Positions 55,971 through 64,000 of a stretch of 64,000 nt of DNA are shown here, in pieces. Source of the stretch: Bradyrhizobium sp. CCH5-F6 (GTDB lineage Bacteria > Pseudomonadota > Alphaproteobacteria > Rhizobiales > Xanthobacteraceae); the NCBI RefSeq assembly GCF_001556045.1, contig NZ_LSIC01000121.1, positions 197,947 to 261,946 of the forward strand, in the 5' to 3' direction. The notes below the pieces were generated by a model. That model was not told the origin of the DNA and ran no database searches. It saw nothing but the letters and a program-made list of their open reading frames with translations. Position 1 is the stretch's first letter. Every line of letters starts with the position of its first letter. Both the position numbers and the translations under genes were made by a program.

Positions 55971-56939
55971 ATGACAACCCTGACGGACGATACGCTGCCA
56001 GCAACCCCGCGCGCGATGCGCGACGAGATGATCGTGTTCGTGATCATGGCGCTGGTGCTGGCATCGGTGCCATTCACCGGCGTCTACCCCTTCTTCGTGA
56101 TGCAGGCGCTGTGCTTTGCGCTGCTGGCCTGCGCCTTCAACCTGCTGATCGGCTATGGCGGATTGCTTTCCTTCGGACACGCGATGTTCCTGGGAACTGC
56201 GGGCTATTGCAGCGCGCATGCGCTGAAGGTGTGGGCGCTGCCGCCCGAGCTCGGCATCCTCGTCGGCATCGTCGCGGCGTTCGCGCTGTCGATCATCACC
56301 GGCTACATCTCGATCCGCCGCCAGGGCATCTATTTCTCGATGATCACGCTGGCGCTGTCGCAGCTGCTGTACTTCATCTATCTCCAGGCGCCGTTCACCC
56401 ATGGCGAAGACGGCATCCAGGGCATCCCGCAGGGACGCATGTTCGGGGTGCTCGATCTCTCCAAGCCGACGGTATTGTATTATGTCGTGCTGGTTGGCTT
56501 CCTCGCCGGCTTCCTCCTGATCTTCCGCATCATCAACTCGCCATTCGGCGAAGTCCTGAAGGCGATCCGCGAGAACGAGCCGCGGGCGATCTCGCTTGGC
56601 TACCGCACCGACCAGTACAAGTTCCTGGCCTTCGTGCTGTCCGGCACGCTGGCCGGCTTTGCCGGCGCGCTGAAAGTGTTCGTGGCGCAGAACGCCTCGC
56701 TCACCGACGTCCACTGGACGATGTCGGGCGAGGTCGTGCTGATGACCCTGGTCGGCGGTCTCGGAACCATTTTCGGTCCCGTGGTCGGCGCCTTCGCTAT
56801 CATCGCCATGCAGCAATATCTGGCTGGTTTCGGCCAGTGGGTGACGGTGATCCAGGGCGCGATCTTCGTGGTCTGCGTGCTCACCTTCCGCCGCGGCGTC
56901 ATCGGCGAAATCGCGCATTACTTCCGACGATCGCTCTAA
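55971..56939 (+). CDS. livM: Branched-chain amino-acid-type ABC transporter permease
   Basis: 322 residues. QALCFALLACAFNLLIGYGGLLSFGHAMFLG, RRQGIYFSMITLALSQLLYFIYL and the EAA loop AIRENEPRAISLGYRTDQYKFLAF are LivM features. It is the last gene of the transporter operon. An AAGCGGTT-TGCG-AACCGCTT hairpin (56953-56972) lies just after the stop. Confidence 0.95.
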   Translation: MTTLTDDTLPATPRAMRDEMIVFVIMALVLASVPFTGVYPFFVMQALCFALLACAFNLLIGYGGLLSFGHAMFLGTAGYCSAHALKVWALPPELGILVGIVAAFALSIITGYISIRRQGIYFSMITLALSQLLYFIYLQAPFTHGEDGIQGIPQGRMFGVLDLSKPTVLYYVVLVGFLAGFLLIFRIINSPFGEVLKAIRENEPRAISLGYRTDQYKFLAFVLSGTLAGFAGALKVFVAQNASLTDVHWTMSGEVVLMTLVGGLGTIFGPVVGAFAIIAMQQYLAGFGQWVTVIQGAIFVVCVLTFRRGVIGEIAHYFRRSL

Positions 56940-56952
56940 CCGACTGATTTAA

Positions 56953-56972
56953 AAGCGGTTTGCGAACCGCTT
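56953..56972. terminator. Short hairpin after livM
   Basis: Perfect 8-bp stem with a TGCG loop, 13 bases after the livM stop. No T-run follows, so it may only help end or stabilise the transcript. Confidence 0.35.
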
Positions 56973-57036
56973 GAAAGCGGTGGATGACCCGGCTCCGCGA
57001 GCGTGAGATGACACGCGCGCGGATGAAAAATGGTCT

Positions 57037-57054
57037 ATGACAGTTTTGTGACGC
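57037..57054 (-). promoter_or_regulatory. Pho-box-like site upstream of the PhoU-like/Pit pair
   Basis: On the minus strand GCGTCAC-AAAA-CTGTCAT matches the direct-repeat PhoB box (CTGTCAT-N4-CTGTCAT) in one half exactly and the other in five of seven positions. It lies 40 bases before the PhoU-like gene. In Sinorhizobium meliloti the orthologous orfA-pit operon is repressed by PhoB, so a negative role is plausible. Confidence 0.55.
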
Positions 57055-57093
57055 CCTTCGGGCCTGACCATTTCCAACCGGTAGCCTATCCCC

Positions 57094-57738
57094 ATGATGC
57101 GATGGTTTCGTGCGTTCCTTCCAAAGGAAGAGCGGTTCTTTGAGCTGTTCGACCGGCATGCCCAGACGGTGATCCAGGGGGCGATCGCGCTCCAGGGCAT
57201 GCTCAATGGAGGCGAGGAGACGCCGGTCTATTGCCAGCGCGTCAACCAGTTCGAGAACGACGCCGACAATATCACCCGTGAGGTGCTGACCGCGGTCCGC
57301 CGCACCTTCATCACCCCGTTCGACCGCGGCGACATCAAGAACCTGATCACGTCGCTGGACGATGCCATCGATCAGATGCAGCAGACCGCCAAGGCCGTGA
57401 TGCTGTTCGAGGTCCGCACCTTCGAGCCTCCCATGCGCGAGATCGGCGGGCTGCTGATCGAATGCGCCAATCTGGTCGGGCGTGCGCTGCCGCTGATGCA
57501 ATCGATTGGCCCGAACGTCGCCATGCTGACCGCCATCACCGAAGAGCTCGGCAAGCTGGAGGGGCGGGTCGACGATCTCCACGACATCGGCATGAAGGAG
57601 CTGTTCCTGAAGCATCGCGAGGGCAATGCGATGGACTTCATCGTCGGCGTCGAGATCTACGACCACCTGGAAAAGGTGGCCGATCGCTTCGACGACGTCG
57701 CGAACGAGATCAACAGCATCGTCATCGAGCAGGTGTAA
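57094..57738 (+). CDS. PhoU-like (DUF47) phosphate-transport regulator
   Basis: 214-residue all-helical PhoU-like protein. The DUF47 start RWFRAFLPKEERFFELFDRHAQTVIQGAIALQGML, FENDADNITREVLTAVRRTFITPFDRGDIKNLITSLDDAIDQMQQTA and the final EKVADRFDDVANEINSIVIEQV are typical. It accompanies Pit carriers and probably controls their activity. A Pho-box-like site lies 40 bases upstream. Confidence 0.93.
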   Translation: MMRWFRAFLPKEERFFELFDRHAQTVIQGAIALQGMLNGGEETPVYCQRVNQFENDADNITREVLTAVRRTFITPFDRGDIKNLITSLDDAIDQMQQTAKAVMLFEVRTFEPPMREIGGLLIECANLVGRALPLMQSIGPNVAMLTAITEELGKLEGRVDDLHDIGMKELFLKHREGNAMDFIVGVEIYDHLEKVADRFDDVANEINSIVIEQV

Positions 57739-57739
57739 C

Positions 57740-57790
57740 GCATGATCCGGAAAAGTGTCCTGCGGTTTTCCGCTCAGATCATGCCCAAAG
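57740..57790. repeat. Dispersed intergenic repeat, copy 2 (GCATGATCC type)
   Basis: GCATGATCC, GGAAAAGTG, GCGGTTTTCC and GATCATGCC occur in the same order as at 11083-11136. The element lies inside the PhoU-like/Pit operon, so it is transcribed and could form a weak hairpin. Confidence 0.7.
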
Positions 57791-57807
57791 TGTAAGGCAG
57801 GGCCGCC

Positions 57808-58815
57808 GTGGATGCAGCGTTGGGTCTTCCCATCCTGGTCGGCTTGATCGCCGTCGCGCTGCTGTTCGACTTCCTGAACGGCCTGCACGACGCCGCCAAT
57901 TCGATCGCGACCATCGTCTCGACCCGCGTGTTGCGGCCGCAATACGCGGTGTTCTGGGCCGCGTTCTTCAATTTCATCGCGTTCATGGTCTTCGGCCTGC
58001 ACGTCGCCCAGACCATCGGCACCGGCATCATCGATCCCTCGATCGTCGATGCCCAGGTGATCTTCGCTGCGCTGGTCGGGGCCATCGTCTGGAACCTCGT
58101 GACCTGGGCGCTCGGCATCCCGTCCTCGTCGTCGCATGCGCTGATCGGAGGGCTCGTCGGCGGCGGCATGGCGAAGGCGGGGATCTCGGCCGCGGTGTGG
58201 AGCGGCCTGTCCAAGACGGTGCTGGCGATCGTGCTGTCGCCGCTGGTCGGCTTCCTGCTCGCCATGATGCTGGTTGCGATCGTGTCGTGGGCCTCGGTGC
58301 GCTCGACACCGTTCGCGGTGGATCGCGCCTTCCGCGTCCTCCAGTTCGCCTCCGCATCGCTCTATTCGCTCGGTCATGGCGGCAACGACGCACAAAAGAC
58401 CATGGGCATCATCGCGGTGCTGCTCTATTCGCAAGGCCATCTCGGCAGCGACTTCTCGGTGCCGTTCTGGGTGGTGCTGTCCTGCCAGGCGGCGATGGCG
58501 CTGGGCACGCTGATGGGCGGCTGGCGCATCGTCCGCACCATGGGCCTGCGCATCACGAAATTGACTCCGATGCAGGGTTTTTGCGCCGAAACCGGCGGGG
58601 CCGCCACCCTGTTCATGGCGACCTTCCTCGGCGTTCCCGTTTCGACCACCCATACCATCACCGGCGCGATCGTCGGCGTCGGCGCCGCCCGTCGCGTCTC
58701 GGCGGTGCGCTGGAACGTCGCCAGCTCCATCGTCTATGCCTGGGTGATCACGATCCCGGCCTCGGCCATCGTGGCGGCGCTGACCTGGTGGATTGTCCAG
58801 ATCTTCGTCAGGTAA
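57808..58815 (+). CDS. pit: Low-affinity inorganic phosphate transporter
   Basis: 335-residue inner-membrane phosphate:proton symporter (PiT family). The repeated PiT signatures are [23 protein letters not shown] near the start and [18 protein letters not shown] in the second half; [18 protein letters not shown] is also diagnostic. GTG 57808 is the start, 69 bases after the PhoU-like gene. The end overlaps the convergent SMR gene by 8 bases. Confidence 0.95.
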   Translation: MDAALGLPILVGLIAVALLFDFLNGLHDAANSIATIVSTRVLRPQYAVFWAAFFNFIAFMVFGLHVAQTIGTGIIDPSIVDAQVIFAALVGAIVWNLVTWALGIPSSSSHALIGGLVGGGMAKAGISAAVWSGLSKTVLAIVLSPLVGFLLAMMLVAIVSWASVRSTPFAVDRAFRVLQFASASLYSLGHGGNDAQKTMGIIAVLLYSQGHLGSDFSVPFWVVLSCQAAMALGTLMGGWRIVRTMGLRITKLTPMQGFCAETGGAATLFMATFLGVPVSTTHTITGAIVGVGAARRVSAVRWNVASSIVYAWVITIPASAIVAALTWWIVQIFVR

Positions 58816-59122
58816 CGAACTTCAATCCGGCGATCCCGGCGACGATCAGGCCGATGCTGGCGAGGCGGAATGCCGTGGCGGGCTCGCCGAACAGGATGAT
58901 GCCGAGCGTCGCGGTCCCGACCGCGCCGATGCCGGTCCAGACCGCGTAGGCGGTTCCGACGGGAAGCGACTTGAGCGCGAGTCCGAGCAGGATGACGCTG
59001 CCGGCCATCGCCACCAGCGTGATCACGGATGGAACAAGCCTGCTGAAACCCTCGGTGTATTTCAGGCCGATCGCCCAGGTGATCTCGAGAAGGCCCGCGA
59101 CGAACAGAATGCTCCAGGCCAT
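58808..59122 (-). CDS. gdx: SMR-family guanidinium exporter (Gdx/SugE-like)
   Basis: 104 residues, four membrane helices. The SMR glutamate is in [25 protein letters not shown] (E13-equivalent). [24 protein letters not shown], with the conserved W/G positions, is typical of Gdx rather than polyaromatic-drug exporters. The guanidine-II riboswitch directly upstream supports a guanidinium exporter role. ATG 59122 has GGAGGG upstream. Confidence 0.92.
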   Translation of the reverse strand: MAWSILFVAGLLEITWAIGLKYTEGFSRLVPSVITLVAMAGSVILLGLALKSLPVGTAYAVWTGIGAVGTATLGIILFGEPATAFRLASIGLIVAGIAGLKFVT

Positions 59123-59141
59123 GACGACCCTCCATACCAAG

Positions 59142-59194
59142 GCAGGGTCGTCCCCGCGGCTGACAGGCTGAGAAATGGGAAGGTCGTCCTTCCC
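59142..59194 (-). promoter_or_regulatory. Guanidine-II (mini-ykkC) riboswitch
   Basis: Two consecutive hairpins on the minus strand have identical ACGA loops, matching the class's ACGR loops. The first is GGGAAGG-ACGA-CCTTCCC (59177-59194) and the second GCGGGG-ACGA-CCCTGC (59142-59157). The second is followed by the GGAGGG ribosome-binding site and ATG of the SMR gene. Guanidine binding should turn on expression at translation. The pattern is seen directly; ligand control follows from the known class. Confidence 0.9.
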
Positions 59195-59281
59195 GAAAGT
59201 CGATATGGGGCTGGCCGGAAGCCTCCGCAATCACCAAATGAGGCTTGATAAGGCCCGTTTTCCCTGCCACACGCTCCCGCC

Positions 59282-60904
59282 ATGTCCGACATCGCCACCA
59301 CCACAGCCGAATCGCCGGCCCGATCCCCGCTTGCCGCTGAAGTGGCGCGGCGGCGGACCTTCGCGATCATCTCCCACCCCGACGCCGGCAAGACCACGCT
59401 GACCGAGAAGCTGCTGCTGTTCGGCGGCGCCATCAACCTGGCCGGCCAGGTCAAGGCCAAGGGCGAGCGGCGCAACACGCGCTCGGACTGGATGAAGATC
59501 GAGCGCGAGCGCGGCATCTCGGTCGTGACCTCGGTCATGACCTTCGAGTTCGAAGGCCTCGTCTTCAACCTGCTGGATACGCCGGGCCACGAGGACTTCT
59601 CGGAAGACACCTATCGCACGCTGACGGCGGTCGATTCCGCCGTCATGGTGATCGACGCCGCCAAGGGCATCGAGGCGCGCACCCGAAAGCTGTTCGAGGT
59701 TTGCCGCCTGCGGGACATTCCGATCATCACCTTCATCAACAAGATGGACCGCGAAAGCCGGGACGTCTTCGAACTGCTCGACGAGATCGAGAAGACGCTG
59801 GCGCTCGACACCACGCCCATGACCTGGCCGGTCGGCCGCGGCCGCGACTTCCTCGGCACCTATGATGTCGTCAATGGCGGCGTGCGCCTGCTCGAAGGCG
59901 GCGGCGCCAAGACCGGCGCGGCGCAGCAGATCGAGATCGAAGAGCTCGCCAAGCTCAACGCCAATCTCGACGTCTCTGCCGTGAAGGACGAGCTGGAGCT
60001 CGTCACCGCGGCGTCGAAGCCGTTCGAGCTCGAAGCGTTCCGCGAAGGCCACCTCACGCCGGTCTATTTCGGCAGCGCGCTGCGCAATTTCGGCGTCGGC
60101 GACCTCCTGGAAGGCCTCGGCAAGTTCGCGCCCGAGCCGCGCGCGCAGGACAGCGACCAGCGCAAGGTGGAGGCTACCGATCCGCGCATGAGCGCCTTCG
60201 TGTTCAAGATCCAGGCCAACATGGATCCGAACCACCGCGACCGCATCGCTTTCGCACGTCTGTGCTCGGGCAAGCTCAGCCGCGGCATGAAGGCCAAGCT
60301 GGTGCGCACCGGCAAGAGCCTGCCGCTGTCGAGCCCGCAATTCTTCTTCGCGCAGGACCGTTCGGTCGCGGACGAAGCCTTCGCAGGCGACGTCGTCGGC
60401 ATTCCCAATCACGGCACGCTGCGCATCGGCGACACTTTGACCGAGGGCGAGGATTTCAACTTCGTCGGCGTGCCGAGCTTCGCGCCGGAAATCGTCCGCC
60501 GCGTCCGTCTCACCGACGCGATGAAGGCGAAGAAGCTGAAGGAAGCGCTTCAGCAGATGTCGGAAGAGGGCGTGGTGCAGGTGTTCCGCCCGCGCGACGG
60601 TGCGCCGGCGCTGGTCGGCGTGGTCGGTGCGCTCCAGCTCGACGTGCTGAAGGCCCGGCTCGAGGCCGAATATTCGCTGCCGGTCGAATTCGAGGTCAGC
60701 GAGTTCCAGCTCGCGCGCTGGGTCTCCTCGGAAGACAGGAAGAAACTCGACGCCTTCATCGCCGCCAACACCTCCAGCATCGCCGACGACGTCGATGGCG
60801 ATCCCGTGTATCTCGCCCGGAACGAGTTCTATCTCGGCTACACCAGGGAACGCGCCGAGGGCATCGAGTTCACCAACGTCAAGGACGTCAAGAAGAAGGG
60901 GTAG
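59282..60904 (+). CDS. prfC: Peptide chain release factor 3
   Basis: GTPase that recycles RF1/RF2 from terminated ribosomes. 540 residues. The P-loop is HPDAGKTTLTEKL, followed by switch I with RNTRSDWMKIERERGISVVTSVM, G3 DTPGHEDFSEDTYRTL and G4 NKMDRES. RF3-specific C-terminal domains follow (SEEGVVQVFRPRDGAPALVGVVGALQLDVLKARLEAEYSL). ATG 59282 follows a poor ribosome-binding site. Confidence 0.96.
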   Translation: MSDIATTTAESPARSPLAAEVARRRTFAIISHPDAGKTTLTEKLLLFGGAINLAGQVKAKGERRNTRSDWMKIERERGISVVTSVMTFEFEGLVFNLLDTPGHEDFSEDTYRTLTAVDSAVMVIDAAKGIEARTRKLFEVCRLRDIPIITFINKMDRESRDVFELLDEIEKTLALDTTPMTWPVGRGRDFLGTYDVVNGGVRLLEGGGAKTGAAQQIEIEELAKLNANLDVSAVKDELELVTAASKPFELEAFREGHLTPVYFGSALRNFGVGDLLEGLGKFAPEPRAQDSDQRKVEATDPRMSAFVFKIQANMDPNHRDRIAFARLCSGKLSRGMKAKLVRTGKSLPLSSPQFFFAQDRSVADEAFAGDVVGIPNHGTLRIGDTLTEGEDFNFVGVPSFAPEIVRRVRLTDAMKAKKLKEALQQMSEEGVVQVFRPRDGAPALVGVVGALQLDVLKARLEAEYSLPVEFEVSEFQLARWVSSEDRKKLDAFIAANTSSIADDVDGDPVYLARNEFYLGYTRERAEGIEFTNVKDVKKKG

Positions 60905-61050
60905 GGTGCGCTTCTGTGCGCCACTGTGCGGCCACCCCTCCGCCGTCATGCGACGACACCGGAGTTGAACGCGAGCATGTGAAGGCGCACGGGCTTGACC
61001 CGCTCGTCGACGACGCCACGTTCTCCCACGTGGCATTGTGAGCTCACTCC

Positions 61051-61626
61051 ATGTGGCGCGGCATCCTGATCCTTGTCCTGCTGGCGGTATCGGCCGCCGC
61101 CGACGCGCGGCCCCGGCAGATCAATCCGATTCCGTTTTCGCACGAGCCGTGCAGCGTGCTCGACGGCAGGCCCTGCACGCCGTCCTATTGCAGCCCGCTC
61201 GAGCCCGGTCCCTGCATTCCCGAGATCGATTATCCCTACGGCCAGAACCTCCAGCTCACGATCGAGAGCGTGCCTGCAGAGTCCGACCGCGCCAAATACC
61301 GCAAGCCCGATCACGATCTCGATACGATCGGCGACCTGTTCGCAGAGCTGCGCAGCTGCTGGTCGCCGCCATCGGACAATGCCCGCGCGGGCATGCAGAT
61401 GTCGGTGCGGTTCAGCCTCAACCGCTCGGGCGGCCTGATCGGGCCGCCGCGCATGACATTTGCGACCGCGGGCGTCCCGGCTGATACGCGAGCGTCATAT
61501 CTGAACGCGATCAATTCGTCGCTGAAGGCCTGCCTGCCGCTGAAGTTCACCAGCGGCCTTGGCGGCGCGCTGGCTGGCCGACCGATCGCGGTCCGCTATG
61601 TCGACAATCGGCAGTTCTCCAATTAG
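61051..61626 (+). CDS. Exported hypothetical protein with TonB/TolA-C-like domain
   Basis: 191 residues with signal peptide MWRGILILVLLAVSAAADA and a Cys-rich first part (CSVLDGRPCTPSYCSPLEPGPC). The C-terminal half (MQMSVRFSLNRSGGLIGPPRMTFA, YLNAINSSLKACLPLKF) resembles the TonB/TolA C-terminal fold often found in alphaproteobacterial exported proteins. No function is assignable. Confidence 0.6.
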   Translation: MWRGILILVLLAVSAAADARPRQINPIPFSHEPCSVLDGRPCTPSYCSPLEPGPCIPEIDYPYGQNLQLTIESVPAESDRAKYRKPDHDLDTIGDLFAELRSCWSPPSDNARAGMQMSVRFSLNRSGGLIGPPRMTFATAGVPADTRASYLNAINSSLKACLPLKFTSGLGGALAGRPIAVRYVDNRQFSN

Positions 61627-61646
61627 CCGTGAGGACTCCTCCATCA

Positions 61647-61692
61647 CCTCATGGTGAGGAGCGCGTTCTTCGCGCGCTCCTCACCCATGAGG
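61647..61692. repeat. Intergenic palindromic repeat
   Basis: CCTCATGGTGAGGAGCGCG and CGCGCTCCTCACCCATGAGG form a 19-bp near-perfect stem around a TTCTT loop, between the exported protein and the NnrU gene. It is of a dispersed alphaproteobacterial type and may also act as a terminator. Confidence 0.7.
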
Positions 61693-61763
61693 GGGAAGAG
61701 TTGCGAGCGGCGGCCAATCGATGATACCTCAGAAGCGGGGCGCTCGCCGAAGGGGAGGATGTC

Positions 61764-62348
61764 GTGGGTCTGCTGATCATGATATTGGGGCTGGTGCTGT
61801 TCTTTGCGGCCCATGTTTTCACGACGAAGCGCGAGGCTCGCGCGCAGGCGATCGCAAGGCTCGGCGAGGGGACCTACAAGATCCTCTATTCGCTCGTCTC
61901 GCTCGCCGGTCTGGCACTGATCATCTGGGGCTTTGCCAACTATCGCGCCACCGGCTGGATCGACGTCTGGTATCCGCCGAAAGCGATGAAGCACATCGCG
62001 CTCGCCTTGATGCTGCCCGCCGTCATCCTGGTGGTGGCGTCATATTTGCGCGGTCGCATCTATGCGACGCTGAAGCATCCGATGCTGGCCGGCATCAAGC
62101 TGTGGGCCGCCGCGCATCTGCTCGCCAACGGCGATCTCGGCTCGATCATCCTGTTCGGTTCGTTCCTGGCCTGGGCGGTGTATGACCGCATTTCGCTCAA
62201 GCATCGGACCGACGCCGGCGCGCCGCCGATTCCGGTCGGCGGCGTCAGCAACGATCTGATTGCGGTGGCCGTGGGCTTGGTCGCTTATCTGGCGCTGGCA
62301 TTCGCGTTCCATCCGGTCGTGATCGGTGTTCCCGTCATCGGCGTCTAG
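61764..62348 (+). CDS. NnrU-family membrane protein
   Basis: 194 residues, six or so membrane segments. The NnrU hallmarks are LFFAAHVFTTKREARAQAIARLGEGTYKILYSLVSLAGLALIIWG, HPMLAGIKLWAAAHLLANGDLGSIILFGSFLAWAVYDRIS and the hydrophobic end. NnrU is linked to nitric-oxide/denitrification metabolism in some species, but here it stands alone. GTG 61764 follows GGGGAGG. Confidence 0.88.
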   Translation: MGLLIMILGLVLFFAAHVFTTKREARAQAIARLGEGTYKILYSLVSLAGLALIIWGFANYRATGWIDVWYPPKAMKHIALALMLPAVILVVASYLRGRIYATLKHPMLAGIKLWAAAHLLANGDLGSIILFGSFLAWAVYDRISLKHRTDAGAPPIPVGGVSNDLIAVAVGLVAYLALAFAFHPVVIGVPVIGV

Positions 62349-62421
62349 CCGATCAGCACAAGACAGGATCTGCTCGATCATGCGCGGAAGGTAGCAAGAG
62401 CAACAAAGCCGAGGCACGCCG

Positions 62422-64000
62422 ATGGACTGGTCGCGATCGCAACTTCCGCCAATGCGGTACGAGGCGCGCTTCGGCGATCGAATCGTGCCAGCATTCGCGG
62501 ACCGGCCCGAGAGCCTGTGGGCGATGATCGCGGACGCCCGCGCCCGCAACGCCGACGGCGAAGCGCTGATCGCAGGCCATGTGCGCCTGAGCTGGCAGCA
62601 GGCCGTCGACCAGGCCGCACGGATTGCAGCGGGATTTCGCAGGCTCGGATTGCAGCGCGGCGATCGTGTCGCGATCCTGCTCGGTAACCGCATCGAATTT
62701 CCATTGCTGCTGTTCGCCGCCGCGCATGAGGGCCTCGTGACGGTGTTGCTCGGCACGCGGCAGCAGAAGCCGGAAATCGCCTATGTGCTGGCCGATTGCG
62801 GTGCAAAGATTCTGATCCACGAAGCCGCGCTCGCCGAGCGGCTGCCTGATGCGCAGGATGTGCCGGATGTGATCCACCGTGTTGCCGTCGACGATGATCC
62901 GGCTCTGTCGCGGTTCACTCTGCTCGCCGACAACCCGCCGGCGGAGGCGCCGGCCGAGACGAGCGAGGACGACACCGCGATGATCCTCTACACCTCGGGC
63001 ACCACCGGCAAGCCGAAGGGCGCGATGCTGGCCCATTGCAACATCGTCCACTCCTCGATGGTCTTCGTCTCCTGTCTGCAATTGACGGAGGCTGACCGTT
63101 CGATCGCGGCCGTGCCGCTGGGCCATGTCACCGGCGTCGTCGCCAACATCACGACCATGATCCGCTGTGGCGGCGCGCTGATCATCATGCCGGAGTTCAA
63201 GGCCGCCGATTATCTCAAGCTCGCCGCGCGCGAGCGCGTCACCTACACGGTGATGGTGCCGGCGATGTACAATCTCTGCCTGCTCCAGAGCGATTTCGAC
63301 AGCTACGATCTGTCGAGCTGGCGCATCGGCGGCTTCGGCGGCGCGCCGATGCCGGTCGCGACGATCGAGAAGCTCAAGGCGAAGATTCCCGGCCTGAAGC
63401 TGATGAACTGCTACGGCGCCACCGAGACGACGTCGCCCTCGACGATCATGCCGGGCGAGTTGACCGAGCGCCATATCGACAGCGTCGGCCTGCCGTGCCC
63501 GGGCGCGCACATCGTCGCGATGGGGGCGGACGGGCGCGAGCTGCCTCGCGGCGAGATCGGCGAACTCTGGATCCAGAGTGCTTCCGTCATCAAGGGTTAT
63601 TGGAACAACGCGAAGGCCACGGCCGAGAGCTTCACCGGCGGTTTCTGGCACTCCGGCGACCTCGGCTCGGTCGATGCCGAAGGCTTCGTCCGCGTGTTCG
63701 ATCGGCAGAAGGACATGATCAATCGTGGCGGGTTGAAGATCTATTCGGCCGAGGTCGAATCCGTGCTGGCCGGCCATCCCGCCGTGGTCGAGAGCGCGAT
63801 CATCGCCAAGGCTTGCCCCGTGCTGGGCGAACGCGTCCACGCGGTGGTGGTGACGCGCACGCCGGTCTCCGGCGAGGCCTTGCGCGCCTGGTGCGCCGAA
63901 AGGCTGTCGGACTACAAGGTGCCCGAAACCATGGCGATCACCGCCGAGCCGCTGCCGCGCAACGCCAACGGCAAGGTGCTGAAGCGGCAGCTGCGGGAGC
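62422..64000 (+). CDS. AMP-forming acyl-CoA synthetase (3' end outside the window)
   Basis: First 526 codons of an adenylate-forming enzyme that activates a carboxylic acid to its CoA thioester. The ATP-binding signature YTSGTTGKPKGAM is present, as are YGATETTSP (A5) and the hinge region WHSGDLGSVDAEGFVRVFDRQKDMINRGGLKIYSAEVES. The reading frame is open to the last base, where PRNANGKVLKR, the A10 catalytic-Lys block, is just reached. Only a short C-terminal tail is missing. ATG 62422. Acyl specificity is unknown. Confidence 0.88.
   Translation, partial: MDWSRSQLPPMRYEARFGDRIVPAFADRPESLWAMIADARARNADGEALIAGHVRLSWQQAVDQAARIAAGFRRLGLQRGDRVAILLGNRIEFPLLLFAAAHEGLVTVLLGTRQQKPEIAYVLADCGAKILIHEAALAERLPDAQDVPDVIHRVAVDDDPALSRFTLLADNPPAEAPAETSEDDTAMILYTSGTTGKPKGAMLAHCNIVHSSMVFVSCLQLTEADRSIAAVPLGHVTGVVANITTMIRCGGALIIMPEFKAADYLKLAARERVTYTVMVPAMYNLCLLQSDFDSYDLSSWRIGGFGGAPMPVATIEKLKAKIPGLKLMNCYGATETTSPSTIMPGELTERHIDSVGLPCPGAHIVAMGADGRELPRGEIGELWIQSASVIKGYWNNAKATAESFTGGFWHSGDLGSVDAEGFVRVFDRQKDMINRGGLKIYSAEVESVLAGHPAVVESAIIAKACPVLGERVHAVVVTRTPVSGEALRAWCAERLSDYKVPETMAITAEPLPRNANGKVLKRQLRE

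Noticed and set aside
62353..63840. 495-codon minus-strand frame opposite the acyl-CoA synthetase
   Set aside because: The plus strand encodes an intact synthetase with all motifs; the antisense frame has His/Arg/Asp-rich low-complexity sequence typical of shadow frames.

Overview
The window looks like chromosome from a Bradyrhizobium-type alphaproteobacterium (Nitrobacteraceae, order Hyphomicrobiales). This is an inference from four things: high GC with strong third-position GC bias, the gene families present, several intergenic palindromic repeats of the kind scattered through bradyrhizobial genomes, and regulatory layouts typical of the group. There is no integrase, transposase, CRISPR array or prophage. 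Most of the window is core or conserved accessory chromosome.

Layout. 1-5.4 kb: an exopolyphosphatase-type phosphatase and rlmE (23S rRNA methyltransferase), then on the minus strand an RTX-type calcium-binding protein with an AT-rich upstream region and an MFS exporter. 5.7-16.6 kb: guaB and guaA (GMP synthesis) flank an NADP-dependent oxidoreductase, a phosphoesterase, a MAPEG protein, rsmB, a cold-shock protein, a cupin and a SnoaL-like protein. An orphan gene follows guaA. 17-24.9 kb: an SDR/AraC pair, a Na+/H+ antiporter, a cyanide-insensitive-type bd oxidase (cydA-cydB plus a 39-residue DUF2474 protein) and a secreted choloylglycine-hydrolase-like enzyme. 24.9-44.4 kb: a duplicated beta-helix surface protein, serine hydrolases, an SRPBCC/ArsR pair, two LysR regulators, an isochorismatase-like hydrolase, a peptide-deformylase-like protein lacking key metal ligands, a frameshifted quinone oxidoreductase, an MFS carrier, a YHYH-type secreted protein, a MarR-GNAT fusion and a ThDP enzyme of the acetolactate synthase family.

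44.5-48.35 kb is the most interesting part. On the minus strand lie, in transcription order, a compact hairpin-rich small-RNA candidate ending in an intrinsic terminator, four tandem Y-RNA-like noncoding RNAs, a Ro60/Rsr (TROVE-vWA) gene and rtcB (RNA ligase). The four RNAs share identical Ro-arm sequence blocks closed by covarying terminal stems. Two carry a circularly permuted tRNA-like body: T-arm, capped acceptor stem, then D-arm. Together this reads as an RNA quality-control and repair locus with an unusually large Y-RNA set.

48.4-64 kb: a DUF429 protein, small proteins, a glutathione transferase, CsaA, an ArsC/Spx-like protein, a PAS-domain protein, a complete branched-chain-amino-acid-type ABC transporter (livG-livF-substrate binder-livH-livM), a PhoU-like/Pit phosphate uptake pair preceded by a Pho-box-like site, an SMR guanidinium exporter under a guanidine-II (mini-ykkC) riboswitch, prfC, a small exported protein, an NnrU-family membrane protein and an acyl-CoA synthetase cut by the window end.
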